From positions 1-64,000 of the forward strand of contig CALGAW010000017.1 of NCBI GenBank assembly GCA_937959115.1: a stretch of 64,000 bases of DNA. Reading direction: 5' to 3'. Source of the DNA: an uncultured Saprospiraceae bacterium. GTDB taxonomy: Bacteria; Bacteroidota; Bacteroidia; Chitinophagales; Saprospiraceae. The position numbers and the translations under genes are program-made. Positions within the stretch are counted from its first letter, which is position 1; the number at the start of each line of letters is the position of its first letter. The notes under the pieces were generated by a model. It was not told where the DNA came from. It made no database searches and worked only from the letters and a program-made list of their open reading frames with translations. This document shows positions 1-7,916 of this stretch, one piece after another.

Positions 1-447
1 ATAATTTATCTTTTGTTTACATTAATCCTAACACCTTTTCAATCAAATGGGATTGGCGTTTCTCCTAGTAATCCGTCAATTGCAACGAAACAAGGAAAAA
101 GAATAAAGAAAGGCAAACTACAAAGAGATCTAGGCAAAAAGTTAATAGTTTCACCTAAAACAAAAGGTATTGTCTCTGTTATTGCAGGAGTATTGGCTCT
201 TGGTTCTGTTACACTCTTTCTTTTAACCTTAATTTGGGGTATAATTGGTATTCCTGTAGTTCTATATCTTTTAAGCGCCTTGTTTATCACCTTTTCACTA
301 GTTTATGGTTTTTCTTCAATGAAAAAAGGCGGAAAATTAAAGAAAATGGGACTGGCAGGAATAATCATGGGTGGAATAAGCGGCTTAGTTGCAGCAGGAT
401 TTGTAGTCTATGTATTCGTTCGAGTATTTGGTACCCTCTTTCCTTAA
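1..447 (+). CDS. Small membrane protein, 5' end outside the window
   Basis: The reading frame is open to the left edge, so the true start lies a few codons outside. The first visible residues (IIYLLFTLILTPFQ) look like the end of a signal peptide or a first membrane segment. A basic linker rich in Lys follows, then two hydrophobic stretches near residues 55-100 and a Gly-rich one near 115-140, giving about three membrane segments. The C-terminus is hydrophobic, with no sorting tail. The gene converges on the glycosyltransferase gene 28 bp away. I do not recognise the family and assign no function; the coding call rests on the composition and the uninterrupted frame. Confidence 0.6.
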   Translation: MIYLLFTLILTPFQSNGIGVSPSNPSIATKQGKRIKKGKLQRDLGKKLIVSPKTKGIVSVIAGVLALGSVTLFLLTLIWGIIGIPVVLYLLSALFITFSLVYGFSSMKKGGKLKKMGLAGIIMGGISGLVAAGFVVYVFVRVFGTLFP

Positions 448-475
448 AAAATTCCTTCGCGAACAATTCTCAAGC

Positions 476-1468
476 TTACAGCAAATCGTTTACATCAATA
501 GAATTAGAGCATTCAAAGGTTCCGATTTTACAATGCTTTTTCCCATGTAAGCCACAAGGACGACAACTTAGCTCTTTTTTAGTCTCTACTACCCTACTAT
601 TATCTGACAACGGAGTAAAACCAAATGCTGGAATCGTAGAACAGAACACGGCAATCACTGGTGCATTCATGGCTGAGGCCAAGTGAAGCGGTGCCGAGTC
701 ATTCACATAGTTGGTAATCGCTCCGCGCATCAATGCTGCTGATTGCAGTAATGTGAGCTTACCTGAAAGGTTAAAGACATGGGTACTCACACACTTTTTC
801 CGAATGGCTTCACAAGCAATATGATCTGACTTAGCTCCTAGAAGATAAACTGTCGTATGATCGAGTGCGTCAATCAATTCTATCCATTTTTCAGGGGCGT
901 GCTGCTTGGTAAACCAGACAGAAGTTGGTGCAATACATACATAAAGAGATTGATATTGCTTAATGACTTGTTCATCTAATTTAGAAGGATACAACTTTGG
1001 TTTTACAGGTGTCTGATCAGCAATGATTGGCTTTGCCAATTCTAGTATTCTTGTTACTTCATGCGTATCATCTCCAATTTGGTGCTTGACTTGATGCGTA
1101 AACAACCTTGCTAGTGGATTTTTATCAAACCCAATACGAATCGTTGCTTTGGAAAAGGCGGTTAGCCATCCAGAAGAGAAAAATCGTTGTAAGTTGATCA
1201 CAGCATCATAGCTTGACGTTCTGATTTCAGATTGTAGTTTGAGCAGATTGATGTACTTGTTCCTCTTTTTATCCCAAATGTGTAATTTATTGATTTTCGG
1301 ATGGTCTTCAAACAACGATTCATTACCTTTTCGAAGCAAAAAATCAATTTTAGTATTGGGAAGATGCTGATTTATTTTTTCAACCAGTGCAGTCGCCAAG
1401 ATCACATCGCCTATAAAGGCAGTTTGAATGATTAGGACCTTCTTCAGCTGATTTTCTGTTGCTTGCAT
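476..1468 (-). CDS. Glycosyltransferase family 9 (heptosyltransferase-like)
   Basis: The protein has 330 residues. The N-terminus KVLIIQTAFIGDVILATAL is the typical first Rossmann strand of ADP-heptose:LPS heptosyltransferases. The C-terminal half has the nucleotide-sugar binding region (SGKLTLLQSAALMRGA, then NDSAPLHLASAMNAPVIAVF), also typical of GT9. The expected role is adding a heptose or related sugar to the LPS core or a surface glycan at the cytoplasmic face of the inner membrane. Several Cys residues near the C-terminus (SCRPCGLHGKKHC) match the Cys-rich tail seen in many family members. It lies 25 bp downstream of cmk on the same strand, probably as one transcript. The exact donor and acceptor cannot be read from sequence. 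gmhA, elsewhere in the window, would fit a heptose donor. Confidence 0.85.
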   Translation of the reverse strand: MQATENQLKKVLIIQTAFIGDVILATALVEKINQHLPNTKIDFLLRKGNESLFEDHPKINKLHIWDKKRNKYINLLKLQSEIRTSSYDAVINLQRFFSSGWLTAFSKATIRIGFDKNPLARLFTHQVKHQIGDDTHEVTRILELAKPIIADQTPVKPKLYPSKLDEQVIKQYQSLYVCIAPTSVWFTKQHAPEKWIELIDALDHTTVYLLGAKSDHIACEAIRKKCVSTHVFNLSGKLTLLQSAALMRGAITNYVNDSAPLHLASAMNAPVIAVFCSTIPAFGFTPLSDNSRVVETKKELSCRPCGLHGKKHCKIGTFECSNSIDVNDLL

Positions 1469-1493
1469 GATTAATAAATTGAGCTAGGTGCAG

Positions 1494-2183
1494 TTAGACT
1501 GTTTGCTCAATGCGATCCATGGCATATTTGTATGCGATTTCCAGTTGTTGTTCTGGAGTCAGATTGGTGTTATCAAGCTCGATGGCATCACTAGCTTTGC
1601 GAAGCGGACTGTCTTCTCTAGTAGAATCTATGTGATCTCTGTGTTCAAGATTGGCGAGAACGGCTTCTTCCGTTATCTCAATTCCCCTTTTGATTAATTC
1701 GTCATATCGTCTTTTTAATCTGACGACTGGGTCTGCGGTAAGAAATAGTTTGAGTTCAGCATCCTTAAAGACAACAGTTCCGATATCTCTACCGTCCATA
1801 ACAAAGCCACGCTCTTTCGCCATTGCTTGTTGTTGTGCTACCATAGCTCTTCTTACAAGGGGAACTGCTGCGACTTCACTGACTTTTGCTGATACGGGCA
1901 TGGTTCTGATTTCATCTTCGACGTCTTCTCCATTCAGGAAGGTTCTGTTTCCATCTTTTCCTGGTCTGAATTGAATTTGAATCGCAAAAAGTGCTTTTTG
2001 GATGGCTCCCATATCGTTGAAGTCCATATTATGTCTAAGTAGGAACAGTGTTGTGGCCCGATACATAGCGCCAGTGTCGATATAGCCGTAGTCAAGAGAT
2101 TGTGCCAGAGCTTTGGCAAGTGTACTTTTTCCAGTGGATGAATAACCATCTATTGCGACGATGATATTGTTGGACGAGCTCAT
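1494..2183 (-). CDS. cmk: Cytidylate kinase
   Basis: This 229-residue protein phosphorylates CMP and dCMP using ATP in pyrimidine nucleotide recycling in the cytoplasm. The P-loop GYSSTGKST is at residues 13-21, followed by the substrate-binding DTGAMYRA segment and the family motif MDGRDIGT. Length matches bacterial Cmk. I chose the ATG at 2183. A TTG six codons upstream would give an N-terminus unlike the family, and it overlaps a good -7 promoter box (2189-2196). With that box only 5 bp upstream of the ATG, the transcript may be leaderless. The glycosyltransferase gene follows 25 bp downstream. Confidence 0.93.
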   Translation of the reverse strand: MSSSNNIIVAIDGYSSTGKSTLAKALAQSLDYGYIDTGAMYRATTLFLLRHNMDFNDMGAIQKALFAIQIQFRPGKDGNRTFLNGEDVEDEIRTMPVSAKVSEVAAVPLVRRAMVAQQQAMAKERGFVMDGRDIGTVVFKDAELKLFLTADPVVRLKRRYDELIKRGIEITEEAVLANLEHRDHIDSTREDSPLRKASDAIELDNTNLTPEQQLEIAYKYAMDRIEQTV

Positions 2184-2188
2184 GCCCA

Positions 2189-2196
2189 CAAATATA
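2189..2196 (-). promoter_or_regulatory. Candidate -7 box for cmk (TATATTTG)
   Basis: On the minus strand this reads TATATTTG, matching the Bacteroidota -7 consensus TAnnTTTG. Only five bases separate it from the ATG of cmk, so transcription would begin at or very near the start codon. No clear TTG-type -33 element is seen 19-20 bp upstream, which lowers confidence. Confidence 0.4.
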
Positions 2197-2266
2197 GGCA
2201 AAACGAAATCTTAATAAAATCTTAAGTAAAAAAAAATGAAAAAAGTTTTCAATAGGATGTGAATAA

Positions 2267-3787
2267 CTATCGATTTCCTTTTTTCAACTTCTCCTCAATG
2301 TGTGCCCACAATTGCTCGTAAGGGATAATTTCAAGTTCTGTGATAAGCCCTCTATACTTGAATTTTGTTTCTTTTAACCGATCCAGATATTTGTCTTTAT
2401 TTGACATTTTATCAACATTAAAATCAGCCTTGACTAGTTGCTGCAACAAGTAAATAAACTGAATCGCTCTATAGTATTCTTCTTTTTTTAATTGACGAAC
2501 GGCATAACTTTTTAATCGATCGATCCGTTCGGAGGCGTTGTTCTTTCCATTCATATTTAGGAAAAACAAAATCTGCCCTGTAACCATCAAAATTGTAAAT
2601 ACACGTTGTTCTTTTGGATAGAGAATTGGATCATTCAAAAATCTGGATAATCTGAAATTCTTTTTCTTTTGCGCTTGATAAACTGGATTGTCGCTATTGC
2701 TCTCAATGATATAACTGGTGTAGATTTCATAAATCTTCCATTTCTCTTTACGAATCCCTGTTATTTTCTTGAATTTCGTGTTGCTGGTTGCTTTATCGAA
2801 AATAGCCAATGCTCTAATGTAGTTTTTAGTGTGCATCGCTAGAAGAAAGTAATACTCCATGAACTCAAACCAAGTAGCACTTCCTGCTGGAAATGATTTA
2901 AGGCATTTCTCAGCATTTTCAAATCCGTTTATACTGTCCTGAAGGTGGAGATATGCTGACATCTTCTTGAGTTGAAAGGTAGCCACTTTATCTATTTGGT
3001 GGTACTGTGGGCTCTCATCTATGTATTGCTCAGCATTTTCGCACACTTCTAGTGCGCTAGGATAATCCGCTAACATCTCATATCTGTATGCCCAAACCAA
3101 ATACATATTATACATGACAATCGGAGAATCATAAATCTCAGAAAGGCCTACAAGTGCATCACAATAGATATCTATTTTCTCCTTTAAATCTGTGTTCTTC
3201 GAAGCGGGTTTATAATAATTCATAAACACCCTTTGATACAGCTCCTCTGATCTAATTTCGGCATCTAGGACGTTTTGATATTGCTTGCTGTATTGATCAT
3301 AAATTTCGTAATTCTTTTCATCTCCATTCTCAGCACAGTCCTTTCTAAGGATTCTGGAACTGTTAACAATTACGTCGGCAAACTTAAATCGGAGTGCAAT
3401 TGTAAGGATTTGCTTCGCAAGTGAAGATGCTGTATTTGTTGCATTGTTAGAAATTAGAATTTTAACCAGTGTCCAATCCTTATTACAAGAATAATAGGCA
3501 CGATCATAGTTTGATGTAGAAGGCAAGTTTACATCTAGAAAAAACAGGGTATTCAACAATCTCTTTTTAAATCTAGATTTCAATTGTCGATAACGATCAT
3601 CAGTAGGAGTACAACTATATAGAAACGAAGCAGCATCTCTATCATTTTTGAACTTTTGAGACATTAATGCCTCATAAAATTCATTAAACTTGCTGTTTTT
3701 ATGCTTTAAGTTGTGTTCATTAAAAATTTCAATTTTCTTGACTTTTTTCTTAGTTACAATCTTTGAAATTTCTATTAGATTTTTCAT
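2267..3787 (-). CDS. Uncharacterised helical-repeat protein
   Basis: A 506-residue protein with no signal peptide or membrane segment, rich in Lys, Tyr and Phe. From about residue 70 to the end it reads as successive amphipathic helix pairs with TPR-like spacing (for example around SALEVCENAEQYIDE and GFENAEKCLKSFP), so a solenoid scaffold is the likely fold. The N-terminus is strongly basic. A well-placed promoter (TTGA, 19 bp, TATGTTTG at 3854-3884) lies upstream, and the gene stands alone between cmk and a divergent SecD-like gene. No catalytic motif is visible. I do not recognise a named family; a protein-protein interaction role is inference from fold type only. Confidence 0.75.
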   Translation of the reverse strand: MKNLIEISKIVTKKKVKKIEIFNEHNLKHKNSKFNEFYEALMSQKFKNDRDAASFLYSCTPTDDRYRQLKSRFKKRLLNTLFFLDVNLPSTSNYDRAYYSCNKDWTLVKILISNNATNTASSLAKQILTIALRFKFADVIVNSSRILRKDCAENGDEKNYEIYDQYSKQYQNVLDAEIRSEELYQRVFMNYYKPASKNTDLKEKIDIYCDALVGLSEIYDSPIVMYNMYLVWAYRYEMLADYPSALEVCENAEQYIDESPQYHQIDKVATFQLKKMSAYLHLQDSINGFENAEKCLKSFPAGSATWFEFMEYYFLLAMHTKNYIRALAIFDKATSNTKFKKITGIRKEKWKIYEIYTSYIIESNSDNPVYQAQKKKNFRLSRFLNDPILYPKEQRVFTILMVTGQILFFLNMNGKNNASERIDRLKSYAVRQLKKEEYYRAIQFIYLLQQLVKADFNVDKMSNKDKYLDRLKETKFKYRGLITELEIIPYEQLWAHIEEKLKKGNR

Positions 3788-4245
3788 TTGAATCCTATTT
3801 TATTCCTTACTAAAGTTAACTATTAATTTAGTCAATTTCAAATTAAGATGTCACAAACATAGCATTTTATGAAACAAAATTCAACCAACCATAGTTAGTT
3901 AATGTTTATAACAATTTAATTATTAAATAAATACAAACTTTATTTTTCAATCACTTTCATTTTCAAATACTAGGTAATGAAATTTCATCCTATCAATTTA
4001 GTGACAATAAAAAAACATGAATATACTACCTAGAATGAATTTTGATTTAGTTAAAACCCAAAAACTAAAAAGTTGATTAAATAATTTTTTCTTTCTTTAA
4101 AACTGTGACACCACATTTATCTAACATCATACGTTATTTATATAGATTATGTTTCTTAATTTATCCACCTTTTATAAACACTGTTCTTCAAATCAGCTTT
4201 TTTTGGTCTAATTTTGGAGATAACGTGATTATAAATTATAAGCTT
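3788..4245. other. AT-rich divergent intergenic region
   Basis: This 458-base gap separates two divergent genes. It holds the minus-strand promoter at 3854-3884 and, on the plus strand, a TAATTTTG box at 4209-4216 that would place transcription start about 25 bases before the SecD-like gene. An upstream in-frame GTG at 4105 exists, but the extra 47 residues look non-coding. Nothing else is recognised. Confidence 0.5.
3854..3884 (-). promoter_or_regulatory. Promoter with -33 TTGA and -7 TATGTTTG
   Basis: Minus strand: TTGA (3881-3884), a 19-bp spacer, then TATGTTTG (3854-3861). Both elements and the spacing match the Bacteroidota housekeeping promoter. It would start transcription about 60 bases upstream of the helical-repeat gene. 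Confidence 0.6.
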
Positions 4246-5175
4246 ATGAGAATTTTGATTGGACTACTGATCTTCTTACCATTGTTTTCCATGGCTCAGG
4301 AACAACAGCAAATCACCTTGACTCCCTTAACAAGTCAGGATGGCTGGGCAGAGAAAACAATAAACGTATTGAAAGAGCGCTATCAACTACTAGGTGTTTC
4401 CCCTCAATCCTACTCTATTAAGGAGTCTGAAGACAAAATAGCAGTGACAATTAGCGCTGCTCTTGATCCAATTTCATTACTGCACATCACCTCCTCAAAA
4501 GGGATTTTTAGAACGCTTTCTGTACATAAGTTTGACGATCCAAACGGAAAGAGATTATACGAAGCCTTCTCAAATGCAAAAGTTAGAAAAAATGACAAAT
4601 TAGTTGACTTGACAGCAGTCTTAAAACTCAATAGTTATACCTTGAGCGAATATAAGTTTAGAAGGTACCCACCTGCTGTGTTAGGGATGACCTCAGCAAA
4701 CAACATCCCAGCAGTCAACAAATACCTAGAGACGAACACACACCTTAAAAGTATTCTTCCTCCTGGCAGTCGATTTTGCTGGGCCAGAACGGAGAATAGA
4801 TTACACGACGACTACTATGACTTGTATCTGGTAGATTTCACAGAAGAAAAAGGAGTGCTTAATGAAGCATTGAAAGACGTATCTGTTACGACCAAAGCCA
4901 ACCCTTTTGGACGTGTTCGAGATCTCCTTTCTGTGACATATGATGCGAAAGGGAAGGAAAGCCTTAAGGCCGCATCAAGCCAAAATATAGAACGTGAAAT
5001 GGTCGTACTGATAGACAACTACGTAATGACTGCTCCATTAGTAAAAGGACCAATTGAAACTGGTGAATTGGAAATTGAAGGCTCTTTTAAGCCGAATGAA
5101 GCGGCTCTTTACCGCAGAATCATAACTGACTTACAGTTTCCTGTTGAGGTAAAAGCCACCATTGTGTTTCAGTAG
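4246..5175 (+). CDS. Secreted stand-alone SecD periplasmic-domain homologue
   Basis: With the ATG at 4246 the 309-residue product starts with a clear signal peptide (MRILIGLLIFLPLFSMAQ); earlier in-frame starts would bury it. The body resembles the periplasmic P1 region of SecD/SecDF. The first part (TINVLKERYQLLGVSPQSY) matches the SecD segment in which repeated hinge residues precede 'LGV'. The C-terminal part (REMVVLIDNYVMTAPLVKGP, then an Ile/Glu-rich strand and GSFKPNEA) matches the SecD 'IVLDGKVYSAPVI…ITG.F…EA' block. The six transmembrane helices and the SecF half are absent, so it cannot be a Sec translocase subunit itself. A soluble exported protein that borrows the SecD ligand-binding fold is the simplest reading. 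It stands alone and converges on the first SprB-repeat gene. Confidence 0.75.
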   Translation: MRILIGLLIFLPLFSMAQEQQQITLTPLTSQDGWAEKTINVLKERYQLLGVSPQSYSIKESEDKIAVTISAALDPISLLHITSSKGIFRTLSVHKFDDPNGKRLYEAFSNAKVRKNDKLVDLTAVLKLNSYTLSEYKFRRYPPAVLGMTSANNIPAVNKYLETNTHLKSILPPGSRFCWARTENRLHDDYYDLYLVDFTEEKGVLNEALKDVSVTTKANPFGRVRDLLSVTYDAKGKESLKAASSQNIEREMVVLIDNYVMTAPLVKGPIETGELEIEGSFKPNEAALYRRIITDLQFPVEVKATIVFQ

Positions 5176-5178
5176 CAT

Positions 5179-5214
5179 AAAAAACGGAAGACAAAAGACG
5201 GGAGACAGAAGAAG
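5179..5214. repeat. Purine-rich short repeat tract between convergent genes
   Basis: Four imperfect copies of an (A/G)nGAC unit (ACGGAAGAC, AAAAGAC, GGGAGAC, AGAAG) follow the stop of the SecD-like gene. GGGAG at the distal end can pair with CTCCC near 5236-5240, giving an imperfect hairpin that could act as a shared terminator. A related tract lies after gene C at 9955-10000. Confidence 0.45.
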
Positions 5215-5256
5215 TTTTATTTTTAATCCTTCGGCCTCCCATTTCTTGTTGATTGC

Positions 5257-7461
5257 CTATTCAAAATAGACCAAACGTTCTGAATCTGTATTGTTCAGCG
5301 CATTTTTTTCTCCTCCGCTAAATGGCAGTACCGTAGCTGTAAGCGTAGTCTGTCCATCCGTTGATTGCGGATCGTAAAACGACTGAAATCCGAAAGCAGA
5401 AACGCCATCAGCTTCAATGACTAATCCAGGTCCATTATAGGTCCAAGTATGGACAAAACCGTTGTCACCAAGATAATTCCAGTCCGCATTTTGAACAGGA
5501 ACAAATGCTGCCATCGTAAGTCCAATGTCCCACACAAAAATAAATCGTGGATCAGAAGGAACCCGGACAATAATAGTAGAGCCATTCGTGTCTACACTAT
5601 CCAACTCAGTAACTTGGATCGCAACTTCCACAGTTGAAAGTCCAGCAATGTTTCCAGGTATAATAGTCATAACTGGTGTCAAATCAGGTGTAGGAACTGG
5701 ACAATCAGTTTGATCAGCTGTAACTGGTAACGTGATACTAGTATCCTCATAATCACATGGATCAAGTGGATTAGTACCATCTGTACACTCCGTCGCATTC
5801 GTCACACCATCCCCATCACAGTCAAGCATTGCCAAAGGATCTCCAGGATCATTAGAAATGGCACTACAGATATCTGTGTTATTGATGACGGCTGTTACAC
5901 AAGGGTCAATTGGACAAGGCTGCGCACAATCTTTCGAATTTACAGTTGTACCTGCAACCGCATCACAACCATTAGAATCTGTAATCGTTACATGGTAAAC
6001 ACCAACAGCCAAATTACTTGCAGTCGTTGTTGTTTGATTCCCAGCATTGTTATCCCACTGATAAGAAATTGGTGGAATTCCTCCTATATTACTTGCAGTA
6101 GTCATTCCATCATCTAGGCTATCACAGCCAACATTCTCAACATTGAAAAGGATCGACAATCTATCGGGTTCTGTTAAAGCAACAGTTCCACTCACCGTGC
6201 ATCCTGCCGCATCCGTAACAACTACGCTATATGATCCTGCATCAAGCGAATTTGCTGTCATTATAGATTGCCCATTACTCCAGAGATAGTTATAAGGCAG
6301 TGTTCCTCCAGTAACGGTTGCAGTAGCTGTGCCATCTTTTTCATTATAACAAGTAATATCCCGACTAGAAAGATCAAGAGACATTAAACTACCTCCTGTA
6401 AGCGTAACAGATCCGATTATCTGACATTGATTGGCATCTCTTACGGTTACGAAAATCGTTCCAGCAGATAAGCCTGTTGCAGTAGACGATGTTTGCCCAT
6501 CACTCCATAAATAAGTATATCCTGGCGTTCCTCCTGACATACTGACTGTTGCAGTTCCTGTACTTCCGGCACAAGGGATTGTTGATGCAGTCACGTCTAT
6601 TTTCAAAGCTCGTGGCTCACTAATCAAGGCTGAATTTGTTTCTTCACAACCATCAGCATCGGTTACTGTTACGGTGTAGGTTCCAGCTGTCAATCCATTT
6701 ATACTCGGTAAATTCGAACCTGTATTCCACAAATAAGTGTAAGGCGGTGTTCCATTGGTAGCAGTAGCGGTAGCTGCTCCTGTTGCATCACCATTACATA
6801 AAACATTCACTGAAGCTAAGGCACTTGTAACATCACATGAAGGAACAACTACATTTCCTCCAAAGGAAACATTCCAAAAGTTTCCGTTGATGGGCGCAGC
6901 ATTTGCATAGACAAAACAAATGGATTGAGTCTGTAAACTTGCAGTAAAGGTTAAGGTTTCCAAAGACCAAGCATTGTTTGCCCCTCCAGAATACGGGAAA
7001 CTACCAAGGATTACATTTGTATTACAATCATAGATATTCAATATTCCATCATAAGTTGGATCTACTGTTCCTCCTGAAGTACTTTGGAGCTCTGCACTAT
7101 AAAAATTAAAGTCATAAGTCACCCCTACATTTAAACCTGTGATGTTAACACCAACAACTTCACTATAAAAGCCAGTTACCCAAGTCGTATGCGTATTAGG
7201 AGGATTTGAAACCGTGCCTATCCAAGGATAGAATGTTGTCCCTGCCCAATATTGATTATTTGATATGTCTGTGGACCCAAAGATTACATTCCAACCTGGA
7301 GGTGCACAATTGTTACAAACAGTCCCTGTATTGGTTGCAGGAATGACTTGAGCATTTATTTGGGTAGCAAAATAGGTAAGAAAGAAGAAAGATAGAATAC
7401 TTGTAGAAACTCTAAGTAGAATCTTTTTTTGACCATTGGTCAGCATAGTAATGAATTGCAT
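5257..7461 (-). CDS. SprB-repeat surface protein A with shared C-terminal module
   Basis: The protein has 734 residues. Signal peptide about 1-37; a beta-rich N-terminal domain about 38-206 with the look of a carbohydrate-binding or discoidin-type sandwich (two Cys near 49-52, then FWNVSFGG at its end); four SprB repeats at about 212-282, 285-355, 361-431 and 434-507, each with a 'GG/NGTPPYTYLW' core and a 'VTDxxGC' end. Next come a Cys-rich linker, a thrombospondin-type-3-like loop (DCDGDGVTNATECTDGTNP, 547-565) and a C-terminal domain of about 160 residues ending NNTDSERLVYFE. Genes B and C share this order and the leader before ATG (TTAAAAATCC-AATT), supporting the start. No type A or B T9SS tail is visible. 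A TATCTTTG box is at 7586-7593. Likely an exported, surface-exposed protein; ligand unknown. Confidence 0.85.
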   Translation of the reverse strand: MQFITMLTNGQKKILLRVSTSILSFFFLTYFATQINAQVIPATNTGTVCNNCAPPGWNVIFGSTDISNNQYWAGTTFYPWIGTVSNPPNTHTTWVTGFYSEVVGVNITGLNVGVTYDFNFYSAELQSTSGGTVDPTYDGILNIYDCNTNVILGSFPYSGGANNAWSLETLTFTASLQTQSICFVYANAAPINGNFWNVSFGGNVVVPSCDVTSALASVNVLCNGDATGAATATATNGTPPYTYLWNTGSNLPSINGLTAGTYTVTVTDADGCEETNSALISEPRALKIDVTASTIPCAGSTGTATVSMSGGTPGYTYLWSDGQTSSTATGLSAGTIFVTVRDANQCQIIGSVTLTGGSLMSLDLSSRDITCYNEKDGTATATVTGGTLPYNYLWSNGQSIMTANSLDAGSYSVVVTDAAGCTVSGTVALTEPDRLSILFNVENVGCDSLDDGMTTASNIGGIPPISYQWDNNAGNQTTTTASNLAVGVYHVTITDSNGCDAVAGTTVNSKDCAQPCPIDPCVTAVINNTDICSAISNDPGDPLAMLDCDGDGVTNATECTDGTNPLDPCDYEDTSITLPVTADQTDCPVPTPDLTPVMTIIPGNIAGLSTVEVAIQVTELDSVDTNGSTIIVRVPSDPRFIFVWDIGLTMAAFVPVQNADWNYLGDNGFVHTWTYNGPGLVIEADGVSAFGFQSFYDPQSTDGQTTLTATVLPFSGGEKNALNNTDSERLVYFE

Positions 7462-7916
7462 AATTGGATTTTTAAGTGTAATTTCTTGTTTTCTTTATAA
7501 GAATTGTTCTAGTATAGATCTATAATCTCACTGAAATAGGATGATTTCGATTTGCCGACACTCAACTCTCATATAACTAATTTAACAAAGATATTCGGAT
7601 TAATGACATGCCGCTATCTAATATTAATTGAAAGCTAATTTTTTTTAGTAAAATAAGCACGCAAACTACATTAAATATATACCCTACCCGTATACCGCTC
7701 ATTTACAATTGATAAAACTATTTTCTACAATTAAAACGTTGATTAGTTCACTTCTATAATTCTCAAAACGAAGTGTAAAATGGGATGTGTCAATTACAGA
7801 TACGAAATGAATACTCCCTTAGAAAAGAACAAATTACAGACGTTAAAAGCGTTAGGACTGAACAATCTCATTTATAATCTTCTAATCTTTTTTAGTTTCC
7901 GAATTCGTTCTTACGC
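7462..7916. other. Intergenic region between paralogues A and B
   Basis: A 455-base AT-rich gap. It contains the conserved 5' leader of gene A next to its ATG and, at 7586-7593, a minus-strand TATCTTTG box that could be its -7 element (no good -33 seen). No convincing terminator for gene B and no additional open frame were seen. Confidence 0.45.

Noticed and set aside
4105-4245. N-terminal extension of the SecD-like protein
   Set aside because: It would bury the signal peptide that begins at the ATG at 4246, and it overlaps a possible promoter.
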